NCBI GenBank assembly: GCA_024234215.1
Contig: JACKOQ010000002.1
Location: forward strand, 124,001 to 188,000
Length of the DNA stretch: 64,000 bases
Reading direction: 5' to 3'
From: Pseudomonadales bacterium
Lineage (GTDB): Bacteria; Pseudomonadota; Gammaproteobacteria; Pseudomonadales; UBA5862
The position numbers and the translations under genes are program-made. The notes under the pieces are model-generated. The model saw only the letters and a program-made list of their open reading frames with translations, was not told where the DNA came from and searched no databases. Shown piece by piece: positions 52,606 through 60,375 of the stretch. Numbering within the stretch: the first letter of the stretch is position 1; the number at the start of each line of letters is the position of its first letter.

Positions 52606-52629
52606 GAATTGGGGACAGACCACGGTTTC
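52606..52629 (+). repeat. Right inverted repeat of integron segment
   Basis: It reads GAAT then TGGGGACAGACCACGGTTTC, matching the reverse of 49870-49893 with one C/T difference. CTGCAG lies next to both copies. Confidence 0.85.
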
Positions 52630-52804
52630 TTCGGTTTCCTGCCGCTCAGCGTACCACAGTAGTAGGGTGGGCAAAGGCCGCCAGGCCGTGCCCACGCGAA
52701 ACGGGGCCAGAACCAGCGTGGGCACGCTGCGCTTTGCCCACCCTCTTCTTCTGCTTCGGGGATAGCTCAAAACCACGGTTTCTCCTGTTTCCGGACGCTC
52801 AGCG
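52619..52804 (+). repeat. 33-bp direct repeats around a palindrome
   Basis: ACCACGGTTTC..GTTTCC..CGCTCAGCG occurs at 52619-52651 and again at 52772-52804, with a few changed bases. The second copy runs into the rpiA stop region. The palindrome at 52664-52744 lies between the two. Confidence 0.75.
52664..52744. repeat. Nested palindrome (GGGTGGGCAAA family)
   Basis: AGGGTGGGCAAAG (52664-52676) pairs perfectly with 52732-52744; inside, CGTGCCCACGC (52687-52697) pairs with 52716-52726. The element looks like the widespread GGGTGGGCAAAG...CTTTGCCCACCC repeats of proteobacterial genomes, probably a REP/BIME-type sequence. Confidence 0.8.
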
Positions 52805-53488
52805 CACCATGGCAGCGGCAGCCCGATAACGCTTCACCCCTTCATCGGTGGCCAGCAGCAACAGGTCGGCCGGACGCTGGGCGAAGAGGCCATTGCAGAC
52901 CACGCCGGTGATGTTGTTGATCCGCTGCTCCATCTCGCGTGGTACGTCGATGCGCAGGTTGTGCAGGTCGAGAATGATGTTGCCATTGTCAGTCACCACC
53001 CCCTCGCGATAGACCGGATCCCCGCCCAGCTTGACCAGTTGGCGGGCAACATGACTGCGCGCCATCGGGATCACCTCGATCGGCAGCGGGTAGCCGCCGA
53101 GCAGATCGACATACTTGCTCTGGTCGGCAATGCAGATGAACTCGCGGGCCACCGCTGCGACGATCTTCTCCCGGGTCAGGGCGCCACCACCGCCCTTGAT
53201 CATCTCCAGCCGGGGGTTGATCTCATCGGCGCCGTCGACGTAGAACTGCAACTCCGCCACGCCATTCAAATCGTAGACCGGGATGCCATGCTGGCGCAGC
53301 CGCGCCTCGCTGGCCTGTGAGCTGGCCACCGCGCCATCGAACTGGCTCCTGATGCCGGCCAGCAGGTCGATGAAGTGGTTGGCGGTCGAACCGGTGCCGA
53401 TGCCCACCACGCTGCGGTCATCGAGCCGAGGACGCAGATGGTCGAGCGCTGCCTGGGCGGCAGCCAGTTTCAAGTGGCTCTGATCCAT
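52799..53488 (-). CDS. rpiA: Ribose-5-phosphate isomerase A
   Basis: The protein has 229 residues. VGIGTGSTANHFIDLL, FYVDGADEINPRLEMIKGGGGALTREKIVA and NGNIILDLHNL are the RpiA motifs, including the phosphate-binding and catalytic Asp/Lys/Glu residues. It interconverts ribose and ribulose 5-phosphates. Its 3' end borders the repeats of the integron region, yet the protein is complete. Confidence 0.96.
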   Translation of the reverse strand: MDQSHLKLAAAQAALDHLRPRLDDRSVVGIGTGSTANHFIDLLAGIRSQFDGAVASSQASEARLRQHGIPVYDLNGVAELQFYVDGADEINPRLEMIKGGGGALTREKIVAAVAREFICIADQSKYVDLLGGYPLPIEVIPMARSHVARQLVKLGGDPVYREGVVTDNGNIILDLHNLRIDVPREMEQRINNITGVVCNGLFAQRPADLLLLATDEGVKRYRAAAAMVR

Positions 53489-53594
53489 GCGGCCTCTCCT
53501 GTTGCTTCTGGGAATGGGCCGCCATTATAGCGCCTGCAAGGTCCGACGCCGGCCGCCGCTGCCGGCAGGATGCGCGCCTGACACCACATGCCTT

Positions 53595-53623
53595 TTGCTT
53601 GGCAGTGCGCTTTCTGGTATAAA
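53595..53623 (+). promoter_or_regulatory. Sigma-70 promoter of rpmB-rpmG
   Basis: TTGCTT (53595-53600) and TATAAA (53618-53623) with exactly 17 nt between them, 43 nt before the rpmB ATG. Confidence 0.65.
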
Positions 53624-53665
53624 GGTCACCCTTTTTTCTGGATGCGGCCCAGGGGCGTAACGAAG

Positions 53666-53902
53666 ATGTCGAGAGTCTGTCAAATCACCGGGAAACGGCC
53701 AATGACTGGCAACAATGTCTCCCATGCCAACAACAAAACCCGGCGCCGGTTCGAGCCGAATCTGCACTACCACCGCTTCTGGGTCGAGTCGCAGAAGCGC
53801 TTCGTCAAGCTGCGGGTCTCGTCGAAGGGCATGCGCATCATCGACAAGGTCGGCATCGATCAGATACTGGCCGACCTGACCGCCCGTGGCGAGAAGTTCT
53901 GA
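53666..53902 (+). CDS. rpmB: 50S ribosomal protein L28
   Basis: The protein has 78 residues. MSRVCQITGKRPMTGNNVSH, then ANNKTRRRFEPNLHYHRFWV and VSSKGMRIIDKVGID are standard L28. It leads the rpmB-rpmG operon (31 nt to rpmG). The ATG at 53666 is fixed by the conserved start. Confidence 0.97.
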   Translation: MSRVCQITGKRPMTGNNVSHANNKTRRRFEPNLHYHRFWVESQKRFVKLRVSSKGMRIIDKVGIDQILADLTARGEKF

Positions 53903-53933
53903 GCCCAGACCCACCTGAATCAGGAGAGATCCG

Positions 53934-54089
53934 ATGCGTGACAAGATCAAACTGCTCTCAACCGCCGGCACCGGCCACTTCTACACCACCGACAAAAACA
54001 AGCGGACCATGCCCGAGAAGATGGAGATCAAGAAGTTCGATCCCATCGCCCGCAAGCATGTGATCTACAAGGAAGCCAAGATCAAGTGA
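53934..54089 (+). CDS. rpmG: 50S ribosomal protein L33
   Basis: The protein has 51 residues: MRDKIKLLSTAGTGHFYTTD, then KNKRTMPEKMEIKKFDPIAR and KHVIYKEAKIK. This is the cysteine-free type of L33. CAGGAGAG lies before the ATG. A strong terminator follows 35 nt after the stop. Confidence 0.97.
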   Translation: MRDKIKLLSTAGTGHFYTTDKNKRTMPEKMEIKKFDPIARKHVIYKEAKIK

Positions 54090-54124
54090 TCTGATGCGGC
54101 CAGCTCACCCTGGCCATCGGACCG

Positions 54125-54170
54125 GCAAACAAAAAGCCCGCCTGCGACAGCCGGCGGGCTTTTTGTTTGC
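54125..54170. terminator. Bidirectional intrinsic terminator between rpmG and hisF
   Basis: An 18-bp perfect stem (54125-54142 with 54153-54170) with GCCCGCC at the core, A-run on one side and T-run on the other. It can end transcription from both converging operons. Confidence 0.95.
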
Positions 54171-54181
54171 TTGCTTGTTGG

Positions 54182-54955
54182 CTACAGTCGCATCTCGATG
54201 CCATGCGCCGCCATGTAGCGCTTGGCATCGGGAACGGTGAACTCGCCAAAGTGGAAGATGCTGGCGGCCAGCACGGCATCGGCCTGGCCGATCAGCACAC
54301 CATCGACCAGGTGTTGCAACGTGCCAACCCCGCCCGAGGCGATGATCGGAATCGGCACCGCCTCGCTCATCGCGCGGGTCAATCCAAGGTCGAAGCCGAT
54401 GCGGGTACCATCGCGGTCCATGCTGGTCAGCAGAATCTCACCGGCACCGAGCTGCTGCATCCGCACGCCCCACTCGATGGCGTCGATGCCGGTGGGCTTG
54501 CGTCCGCCATGGGTGAAGATCTCCCAGCGCGCCGGCTCATCGTCACCACTGACCCGCTTGGCGTCGATGGCGACCACGATGCACTGCGCGCCAAAGCGTT
54601 CGGCCGCCTCGGAGACGAAGTGCGGATTGGAGACCGCCGCGGTGTTGATCGCCACCTTGTCGGCACCGGCGTTGAGCATGCGCCGGACATCCTCGATGGC
54701 GCGGATGCCGCCGCCGACGGTGAGCGGAATGAAGACCTCCCCGGCAATCGCCTCGACCACCTGCACCATGGTGGCACGGTCTTCATGGCTGGCGGTGATG
54801 TCGAGAAAGGTCAGCTCGTCCGCCCCCTGCTGGTCATAGCGGCGGGCAATCTCGACCGGATCGCCGGCATCGCGAATCTCGACGAACTTGACCCCCTTGA
54901 CCACCCGGCCACGGTCGACGTCGAGACAGGGAATGATCCGTTTGGCGAGACCCAT
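54182..54955 (-). CDS. hisF: Imidazole glycerol phosphate synthase, cyclase subunit
   Basis: The protein has 257 residues of TIM barrel: RIIPCLDVDRGRVVKGVKF (catalytic Asp), LTVGGGIRAIEDVRRMLNAGADKVAINTAA and IIASGGVGTLQHLVDG. With HisH it makes IGP and AICAR. ATG 54955 follows GAGGAG; a GTG at 54964 overlaps the hisA stop but is less likely. Confidence 0.96.
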   Translation of the reverse strand: MGLAKRIIPCLDVDRGRVVKGVKFVEIRDAGDPVEIARRYDQQGADELTFLDITASHEDRATMVQVVEAIAGEVFIPLTVGGGIRAIEDVRRMLNAGADKVAINTAAVSNPHFVSEAAERFGAQCIVVAIDAKRVSGDDEPARWEIFTHGGRKPTGIDAIEWGVRMQQLGAGEILLTSMDRDGTRIGFDLGLTRAMSEAVPIPIIASGGVGTLQHLVDGVLIGQADAVLAASIFHFGEFTVPDAKRYMAAHGIEMRL

Positions 54956-54960
54956 GTCGG

Positions 54961-55701
54961 TCACTCCTCGCTGTCGGCCAACCGCTGCGCCGCGGCCAGA
55001 TCGAGGCTGCCCTCGTAGATCGCCCGGCCGGTGATCGCGCCGATGATCCCGCTGCTGGCCACCTTTTTGAGCGCACGAATGTCGTCGATCGAGGTGACAC
55101 CGCCGGAGGCGATCACCGGAATCGCGGCAGCCCGCGCCAGTTCGACGGTGGCCTCGATGTTGACCCCCTGCATCATGCCGTCACGGCCGATGTCGGTGTA
55201 GATCAGCGCGCTGACACCGCAGTCGGCGAACTGTCGCGCCAGTTGCACCGCCTCGATGCCCGACTGCTCGGCCCAGCCTTCGGTCGCCACCCTGCCGCCC
55301 CGGGCATCGAGCCCAACCATGATGTGCCCCGGAAAGGCACGGCAGGCCTCGGCAACGAAGCTCGGCTGCTTGACCGCCTGGGTGCCGATGATCAAATGAC
55401 TGACCCCGGCCGCCAGATAGCGCTCGGCGGTCTCCAGGCTGCGGATGCCACCGCCGATCTGGATCGGCAGTTGCGGAAAGCGGCGCGAGATCGCCGTGAT
55501 GATCTCGCCATTGACCGGATTGCCGGCAAAGGCGCCATTGAGGTCGACCAGATGCAGCCGCCGGGCGCCGGCCGCCACCCAGTGGGCCGCCATCGCCAGC
55601 GGGTCCTGCGAGAAGACCGTGCTCTCCTCCATGCGTCCCTGCCGCAGGCGAACACATTCGCCATCCTTCAGATCGATCGCGGGAATGACCAGAAAGGTCA
55701 T
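54961..55701 (-). CDS. hisA: ProFAR isomerase
   Basis: The protein has 246 residues, TIM barrel. FLVIPAIDLKDGECVRLRQG, QIGGGIRSLETAERYLAAGVSHLIIG and IYTDIGRDGMMQG are the HisA motifs with the two catalytic Asp. It isomerises ProFAR to PRFAR. ATGA overlap with hisH. Confidence 0.96.
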   Translation of the reverse strand: MTFLVIPAIDLKDGECVRLRQGRMEESTVFSQDPLAMAAHWVAAGARRLHLVDLNGAFAGNPVNGEIITAISRRFPQLPIQIGGGIRSLETAERYLAAGVSHLIIGTQAVKQPSFVAEACRAFPGHIMVGLDARGGRVATEGWAEQSGIEAVQLARQFADCGVSALIYTDIGRDGMMQGVNIEATVELARAAAIPVIASGGVTSIDDIRALKKVASSGIIGAITGRAIYEGSLDLAAAQRLADSEE

Positions 55702-56363
55702 GATGTGACTCCTTCAACAACGGCGGCGCCATCCCAGCGGCTGAAGTTGCGCAGCAGGGCCAGCCCGGCCTGCTGGCTCTTCTCGGGATGAAACTGCACC
55801 GCAAAGAGGTTGGGGCTGGCCATGGCGGCGGCAAAATCGACCCCATAGTGGCACTGGCCGACGACCTGATCGGCACGCGCCGCCTCGACATAGTAGCTGT
55901 GGACGAAATAGAAACGGCTGCCATCGGCAATGCCGCTCCAGAGTGGATGGGGCTGTTGCCATACCCGGCTCCAGCCCATGTGCGGCACCTTCAGCCGGCT
56001 GCCATCGGCCTCGAGCAGCGGCGCACCGAAGTGGCGGACCCGCCCCGGCAGCAGTCCGAGGCAGGTGACACCGCCATTCTCCTCACTCGACTCGAGCAGT
56101 GCCTGCAGACCGACGCAGATCGCCAGCAGCGGCTTGCGCTCGATCACCTCCGGCAACAACTGGTCGATGCCAAGACGGCGCATCTCGCCGATGCAGTCGC
56201 GGATGGCCCCCACCCCCGGCAGCACCACCCGATCCGCCGCCAGAATGGTGCGTCGATCGGCCGTGACTTCGACCTTGGCAGCGGGCGCGACATGCTCGAG
56301 CGCCTTGGCGGCCGAGTGCAGATTGCCCATGCCATAGTCGATGATGGCAATACGCTGAGCCAT
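55698..56363 (-). CDS. hisH: Imidazole glycerol phosphate synthase, glutaminase subunit
   Basis: The protein has 221 residues. IAIIDYGMGNLHSAAKALEH, LLAICVGLQALLESSEE (Cys nucleophile; the usual LGMQ is VGLQ here) and QFHPEKSQQAG (His and Glu of the triad). ATG 56363 has a GAGG at seven nt. Confidence 0.94.
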   Translation of the reverse strand: MAQRIAIIDYGMGNLHSAAKALEHVAPAAKVEVTADRRTILAADRVVLPGVGAIRDCIGEMRRLGIDQLLPEVIERKPLLAICVGLQALLESSEENGGVTCLGLLPGRVRHFGAPLLEADGSRLKVPHMGWSRVWQQPHPLWSGIADGSRFYFVHSYYVEAARADQVVGQCHYGVDFAAAMASPNLFAVQFHPEKSQQAGLALLRNFSRWDGAAVVEGVTS

Positions 56364-56371
56364 GCCGCGCC

Positions 56372-56965
56372 TCAAAGGCTGCCCTTGGTCGATGGCGTGC
56401 TGCCGGCCATGGCCGGATCGCGGGCGACCGCCATGCGCAGCGCGCGGCCAAAGGCCTTGAAGACGGTCTCGATCTGGTGGTGGGTGTTCTCGCCGCGCAG
56501 GGTGTCGATGTGCAGGGTCACCATTGCATGGTTGACGAAACCACGAAAAAACTCCTCGAACAGGTCGACATCGAAGCCGCCGACCGTCGCCCGCCGATAG
56601 GGCACCGCCATCTGCAAGCCGGGCCGACCGGAGAGATCGATCACCACCCGCGACAGCGCCTCGTCGAGCGGTACGTAGGCATGGCCATAGCGCTGGATGC
56701 CCTGCTTGTCGCCCGCTGCCTGGCGAAACGCCTGGCCGAGGGTGATGCCGATGTCCTCCACGGTGTGGTGGGCATCGATCTGCAGATCACCACGCGCCTG
56801 CACATCGAGGTCGATCACGCCATGGCGCGCCACCTGATCGAGCATGTGCTCAAGAAAAGGCACCCCGGTGTCGAACCGGCTCTGGCCGCTGCCATCGAGG
56901 TCGATGGCGACCGTGATTTCGGTCTCAAGCGTGTTGCGCTCGACCCGGGCTCGACGCGGATTCAA
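56372..56965 (-). CDS. hisB: Imidazoleglycerol-phosphate dehydratase
   Basis: The protein has 197 residues, the stand-alone size. RRARVERNTLETEITVAIDLDG, FLEHMLDQVARHG, DAHHTVEDIGITLGQA and GENTHHQIETVFKAFGRAL are the metal-binding repeats. The best start is TTG at 56965 after AAAGGAG, because no ATG or GTG nearby gives a normal N-terminus. It heads hisB-hisH-hisA-hisF. A TATACT -10-like box lies on the minus strand at 57028-57023. Confidence 0.94.
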   Translation of the reverse strand: MNPRRARVERNTLETEITVAIDLDGSGQSRFDTGVPFLEHMLDQVARHGVIDLDVQARGDLQIDAHHTVEDIGITLGQAFRQAAGDKQGIQRYGHAYVPLDEALSRVVIDLSGRPGLQMAVPYRRATVGGFDVDLFEEFFRGFVNHAMVTLHIDTLRGENTHHQIETVFKAFGRALRMAVARDPAMAGSTPSTKGSL

Positions 56966-57131
56966 TGTGGCGCTCTCCTTTACTTTGTGATGGTTTACAC
57001 GACGCAAAGCGCAAAGGCGCGCAGTATAAACCAGCCAGCCAGCCGGCGCCGCAGCAGGCCGCACCGGGCCACCGATTTTACGTTATAGTACTTTGCCCTC
57101 CATCTCCACCGCCCATTCGCCGGAGTCCACC

Positions 57132-57578
57132 ATGCCGGTCCTGCTCGAACAGCTCGTCACCCCTTCGGCCCAGGATGTCGCCGATCTGATCAAGATCTAC
57201 CACGACGACCCCGGCTTTGCCGGCCAGGATGAGGCGAGAATCCAGCGCTTCGTTGAAGAGCGCCTGCAGACGCATTCACTGTATGGCGGGCGCTTCAATG
57301 GCCGCCTGCTGGCCGCGATGGTGGTCGACCGGCAAAGCACGCCATGGCGCATGGAACTGCTCTGCGTCCGCTCGCTGACCCGCCGCCGCGGTGTCGCCCG
57401 TCGCATGATGGAGCTGATCGAAGCCGAGGCCGCCACCGCTGGTCAGGGGTTGATCGCCACCATCCCGACCGGTGATGCCACCCTGCTGCAACTGGCGCGC
57501 AAGGCCGGTTTTCATGTCAAGCAGGTGATGCCGCCGGCCACCATCGAGATCGAGTGGAGCCCGCTGCGAATCGCCTGA
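57132..57578 (+). CDS. PanZ-like acetyl-CoA sensor (GNAT fold)
   Basis: The protein has 148 residues. SAQDVADLIKIYHDDP, YGGRFNGRLLAAMVV and ELLCVRSLTRRRGVARRMMELIEAEA, where RRRGVA is the CoA-binding loop. The opening and the LLCVRSLTRRRGV block resemble PanZ/PanM, the protein that binds acetyl-CoA and promotes PanD maturation. panD is not in the window. A plain acetyltransferase remains possible. Confidence 0.72.
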   Translation: MPVLLEQLVTPSAQDVADLIKIYHDDPGFAGQDEARIQRFVEERLQTHSLYGGRFNGRLLAAMVVDRQSTPWRMELLCVRSLTRRRGVARRMMELIEAEAATAGQGLIATIPTGDATLLQLARKAGFHVKQVMPPATIEIEWSPLRIA

Positions 57579-57604
57579 CTCCACCGGGTCTGCGGACGCC
57601 GCCC

Positions 57605-58279
57605 CTACAGACACCCCAGCTCGGCCAGCGAAATCACCTCGGTGTCGCCCACCACCATGTGGTCGAGCAGTCGCACATCGACCAGCGCCAGTGCGGCACG
57701 CAACCGCTGGGTGATCTCGCGGTCGGCCTGACTCGGCTCGGCAATGCCGGAGGGGTGGTTGTGCGCCAGAATCACCGCCGCTGCGTTGAAATGGAGCACC
57801 CGCTTGATCAGCTCGCGCGGATGCACCTCGGCACTGTTGATCGAGCCCTTGAACAGCTCCTCGAAGGCGATCATCCGGTGGCGGTTGTCGAGATAGAGCA
57901 CCATGAAGACCTCGCGCTCGAGATGACGCAGGCGCGAGCTCAGAAAACGCCGCGTCTGCGCCGGCGAGGTGAGCGCATCGCCACGCTCAAGCCCCTGCTG
58001 CAGGTGGCGGCTGCTCATCTCCAGCACGGCCTGAAGCTGCACATACTTGGCTTCGCCAAGGCCGGAGCCGCGGCAGAAACGTTGCAGATCCGCCTCCAGC
58101 AGCGGCCGCAGGCCACCAAACTCGACCAGCAGCTCGCGCGCCAGATCGACCGCGCTCTTGCCGCGCACGCCGGTGCGCAGAAAGATCGCCAGCAACTCGG
58201 CGTCGGAGAGTGCAGCAGCACCGCGCATCAACAGTTTTTCGCGGGGCCGTTCGGCCGCCGGCCAATGCTTGATCGACAT
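57605..58279 (-). CDS. radC: RadC family JAB/MPN domain protein
   Basis: The protein has 224 residues. RPREKLLMRGAAALSDAELLAIFLRTG (helix-hairpin-helix) and the JAMM zinc motif ILAHNHPSGIAEPSQAD. The historical name suggests repair, but its role in repair is disputed. ATG 58279 has GGGAGG upstream. It is divergent from the tRNA pair. Confidence 0.95.
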   Translation of the reverse strand: MSIKHWPAAERPREKLLMRGAAALSDAELLAIFLRTGVRGKSAVDLARELLVEFGGLRPLLEADLQRFCRGSGLGEAKYVQLQAVLEMSSRHLQQGLERGDALTSPAQTRRFLSSRLRHLEREVFMVLYLDNRHRMIAFEELFKGSINSAEVHPRELIKRVLHFNAAAVILAHNHPSGIAEPSQADREITQRLRAALALVDVRLLDHMVVGDTEVISLAELGCL

Positions 58280-58403
58280 CGAAAACCTCCCTGCATTCGG
58301 CTCCATGCCGCCAATTATCCATCGGGCGGCAGCGCACGCACAGCGCCGTGGTGTGGCAAACCGTCACGCCGCACCCGACCTGAAAAAATATGAACCCGGG
58401 TCT

Positions 58404-58432
58404 TTGACAGCATGACATGCCCTCCTTATAAT
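58404..58432 (+). promoter_or_regulatory. Consensus sigma-70 promoter of the tRNA pair
   Basis: TTGACA (58404-58409) and TATAAT (58427-58432) with 17 nt between: every consensus base is met. A GC-rich start region (GCCGAC) follows, as in stringently controlled stable RNA promoters. The tRNA-Ala begins 24 nt after the -10 box. Confidence 0.93.
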
Positions 58433-58455
58433 TGCCGACTCTTTTGGGTGAGGCT

Positions 58456-58531
<76 letters not shown>

Positions 58532-58550
58532 CCACACCCGACAGCCGAGA

Positions 58551-58625
58551 GTCCCCTTCGTCCAGCGGTCAGGACACCGCCCTTTCACGGCGGGAACAGG
58601 GGTTCGAATCCCCTAGGGGACGCCA
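58551..58625 (+). tRNA. tRNA-Glu (TTC)
   Basis: 75 nt with encoded CCA. Arm GTCCCCT pairs with AGGGGAC, anticodon stem CCGCC/GGCGG with loop CTTTCAC. It is nearly the E. coli sequence. It shares the promoter with tRNA-Ala, 19 nt away. Confidence 0.98.
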
Positions 58626-58758
58626 CTTGACTGGCTTCATCTCCTTGAGACTCTCCACCCTGCAGGCCGATCGGCCTGTTTCGATCCGTTGCAACGCGAT
58701 CTTCATCTGACGCTGCCAGCCTGTATACAGCATCGGACCCAAGACGGAGCCTTGGATC

Positions 58759-59247
58759 GTGGCCATCGAAATCGAGCGCAAATTCCTCGTCAACGCCGCA
58801 CTGTGGCAACCGCAGGGGCAGGCCAGCCATTATCGTCAGGGTTATCTCTGCGTTGCTGATGATCGCGTACTGCGGGTGCGCATCGCCGGGCAGTCGGCCT
58901 GGCTGACCCTGAAGGGCAGCCTGCCTGGCCAATCGATTGCCCGCCTGGAGTACGAATACCCGATCCCGCTGACCGATGCGCAGGAGATGCTCGACAGGCT
59001 CTGCCTCTGGCCACCGATCGACAAGGTGCGTCACCGACTCCAACATGGCCAACACCTGTGGGAAGTCGACATCTTCGCTGGCGCCAACAGCGGGCTGATG
59101 CTCGCCGAGGTCGAACTGGAACACGTCGACGAGCTTGTCGAACTGCCGCCTTGGGTCGGCCGCGAGGTCAGCGACGATCCGCGCTACAGCAATGCCTGCC
59201 TCAGCCAGCATCCCTACAGCCTCTGGACCGCGCATGAAAAGGGGTGA
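58759..59247 (+). CDS. CYTH domain phosphohydrolase
   Basis: The protein has 162 residues. IEIERKFLV holds the ExExK signature; VLRVRIAGQSAWLTLKG and RLEYEYPIP with VEVDIF and LAEVELEHVDE supply the tunnel's charged residues. Small CYTH proteins are often inorganic triphosphatases. The start is GTG at 58759 behind GGAG. Ends 14 nt inside the next gene. Confidence 0.92.
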   Translation: MAIEIERKFLVNAALWQPQGQASHYRQGYLCVADDRVLRVRIAGQSAWLTLKGSLPGQSIARLEYEYPIPLTDAQEMLDRLCLWPPIDKVRHRLQHGQHLWEVDIFAGANSGLMLAEVELEHVDELVELPPWVGREVSDDPRYSNACLSQHPYSLWTAHEKG

Positions 59248-60247
59248 GTCACACCGACGCCGGCGCGGAGCGGGCCACTTCCTGCTGCTGGGACTTCTGC
59301 TGTGCGGCACACTGGCAAGCGCCAGCGAAGCACCGCTCGATCGCATCGCCTTCGGCTCCTGCAACCGCTCCGACCAGGCACAACCGATCTGGCCGGCTGT
59401 GCTGCAATTGCGCCCGCAACTGTGGATCTGGAGTGGCGACATCATCTATGCCGACACCGAAGAGATGGACAGCATGGCCAAACTCTATCGGCAGCAGAAG
59501 AGCCAGCCCGATTACCAGAAACTGCTGGCCTGCTGCCAGGTCATCGGCACCTGGGATGACCATGACTACGGCCGCAACGATGGCGATCGCAGCTATCGGC
59601 AAAAAGTCGAAAGCCAGCGCCTGCTGCTCGATTTTCTCGACGAACCGGCCAACAGCCCCCGGCGTCGTCGGGCGGGCATCTACGCCAGCCATCTTCAGGG
59701 TCCGCCGGGACAGCGGGTCAAGGTGATCCTGCTCGACACCCGCTTCCAGCGCGAGCCACCCGGGCGGATGGCTGACATCCTCGGCGCCGAACAGTGGCAG
59801 TGGCTGGCGCGGGAACTCGACCCCGGCAGCGCCGAGCTGTTCATTGTGGTCTCCAGCATTCAGGTCATTCCGGTCGAACACCGTCACGAGAAGTGGGCCA
59901 ACCACCCCGCCGCCCGCACCCGCCTGCTGCAACTGCTGGCCGACGCCCGGCTCCCCGCGCTGGTTCTGCTCAGCGGTGACCGCCACTTCGCCGAGATCAT
60001 GCGACTCGATCTCGACAGACTGCCCTACCCGCTGTTTGAAATCACTTCGAGCGGGTTGACCCACAGTTGGGAGAATTTTCCCGGCGAACCCAACCGTTAC
60101 CGCATCGGCGAACCTTACACCGGCCTCAACCATGGTGTGCTGCTGATCGACTGGCAAGACAATCAGCCCCGGGTGGAGGTGCAGATTCGCGACCGCGATG
60201 GCCATCCACAGCTGCGCCAGCCAATCCAGTTCAACCGCAATCCCTGA
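59234..60247 (+). CDS. PhoD-like phosphodiesterase/alkaline phosphatase D
   Basis: The protein has 337 residues with a basic signal peptide (GHFLLLGLLLCGTLASASEA). Metal-site motifs: IAFGSCNRSD, WSGDIIYADTEEMD, GTWDDHDYGRNDGD and VLLSGDRHFAEIM. These agree with a PhoD-type metallophosphatase exported to the periplasm. It overlaps the CYTH gene by 14 nt, so both may act on phosphate compounds; this is inference. Confidence 0.9.
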   Translation: MKRGESHRRRRGAGHFLLLGLLLCGTLASASEAPLDRIAFGSCNRSDQAQPIWPAVLQLRPQLWIWSGDIIYADTEEMDSMAKLYRQQKSQPDYQKLLACCQVIGTWDDHDYGRNDGDRSYRQKVESQRLLLDFLDEPANSPRRRRAGIYASHLQGPPGQRVKVILLDTRFQREPPGRMADILGAEQWQWLARELDPGSAELFIVVSSIQVIPVEHRHEKWANHPAARTRLLQLLADARLPALVLLSGDRHFAEIMRLDLDRLPYPLFEITSSGLTHSWENFPGEPNRYRIGEPYTGLNHGVLLIDWQDNQPRVEVQIRDRDGHPQLRQPIQFNRNP

Positions 60248-60254
60248 GCTGCGG

Positions 60255-60282
60255 CTTGAAATCGACCGGAGAGATGCCATAT
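60255..60282 (+). promoter_or_regulatory. Sigma-32-like heat-shock promoter of hsp20
   Basis: CTTGAAA (60255-60261), 13 nt, then TGCCATAT (60275-60282): the -35 is exact and the -10 agrees with six of the eight CCCCATNT positions. It lies about 95 nt before the hsp20 ATG. Confidence 0.65.
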
Positions 60283-60375
60283 GCAAAGTGTGTGATAAGC
60301 ACGGCGCCGCAGCGGCTGCAACGGGACCGGCCACTGCGCGCAAAGGGAGTCCCGCCTCAGCACAGGAGCATCATC

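Larger units (their letters stand above)
49870..52629. mobile_element. Integron remnant: truncated integrase, attI, three-cassette array
   Basis: A minus-strand integrase start, an attI-like site and three cassettes with attC lie between two ordinary chromosomal genes. Outer limits are the left (49870-49893) and right (52606-52629) 24-bp inverted repeats. The OXA cassette is visibly AT-rich against the GC-rich chromosome; the two others are intermediate. Without a functional integrase in the window the array would be static unless an integrase acts from elsewhere. The boundaries are my inference from the repeats and gene contents. Confidence 0.8.
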
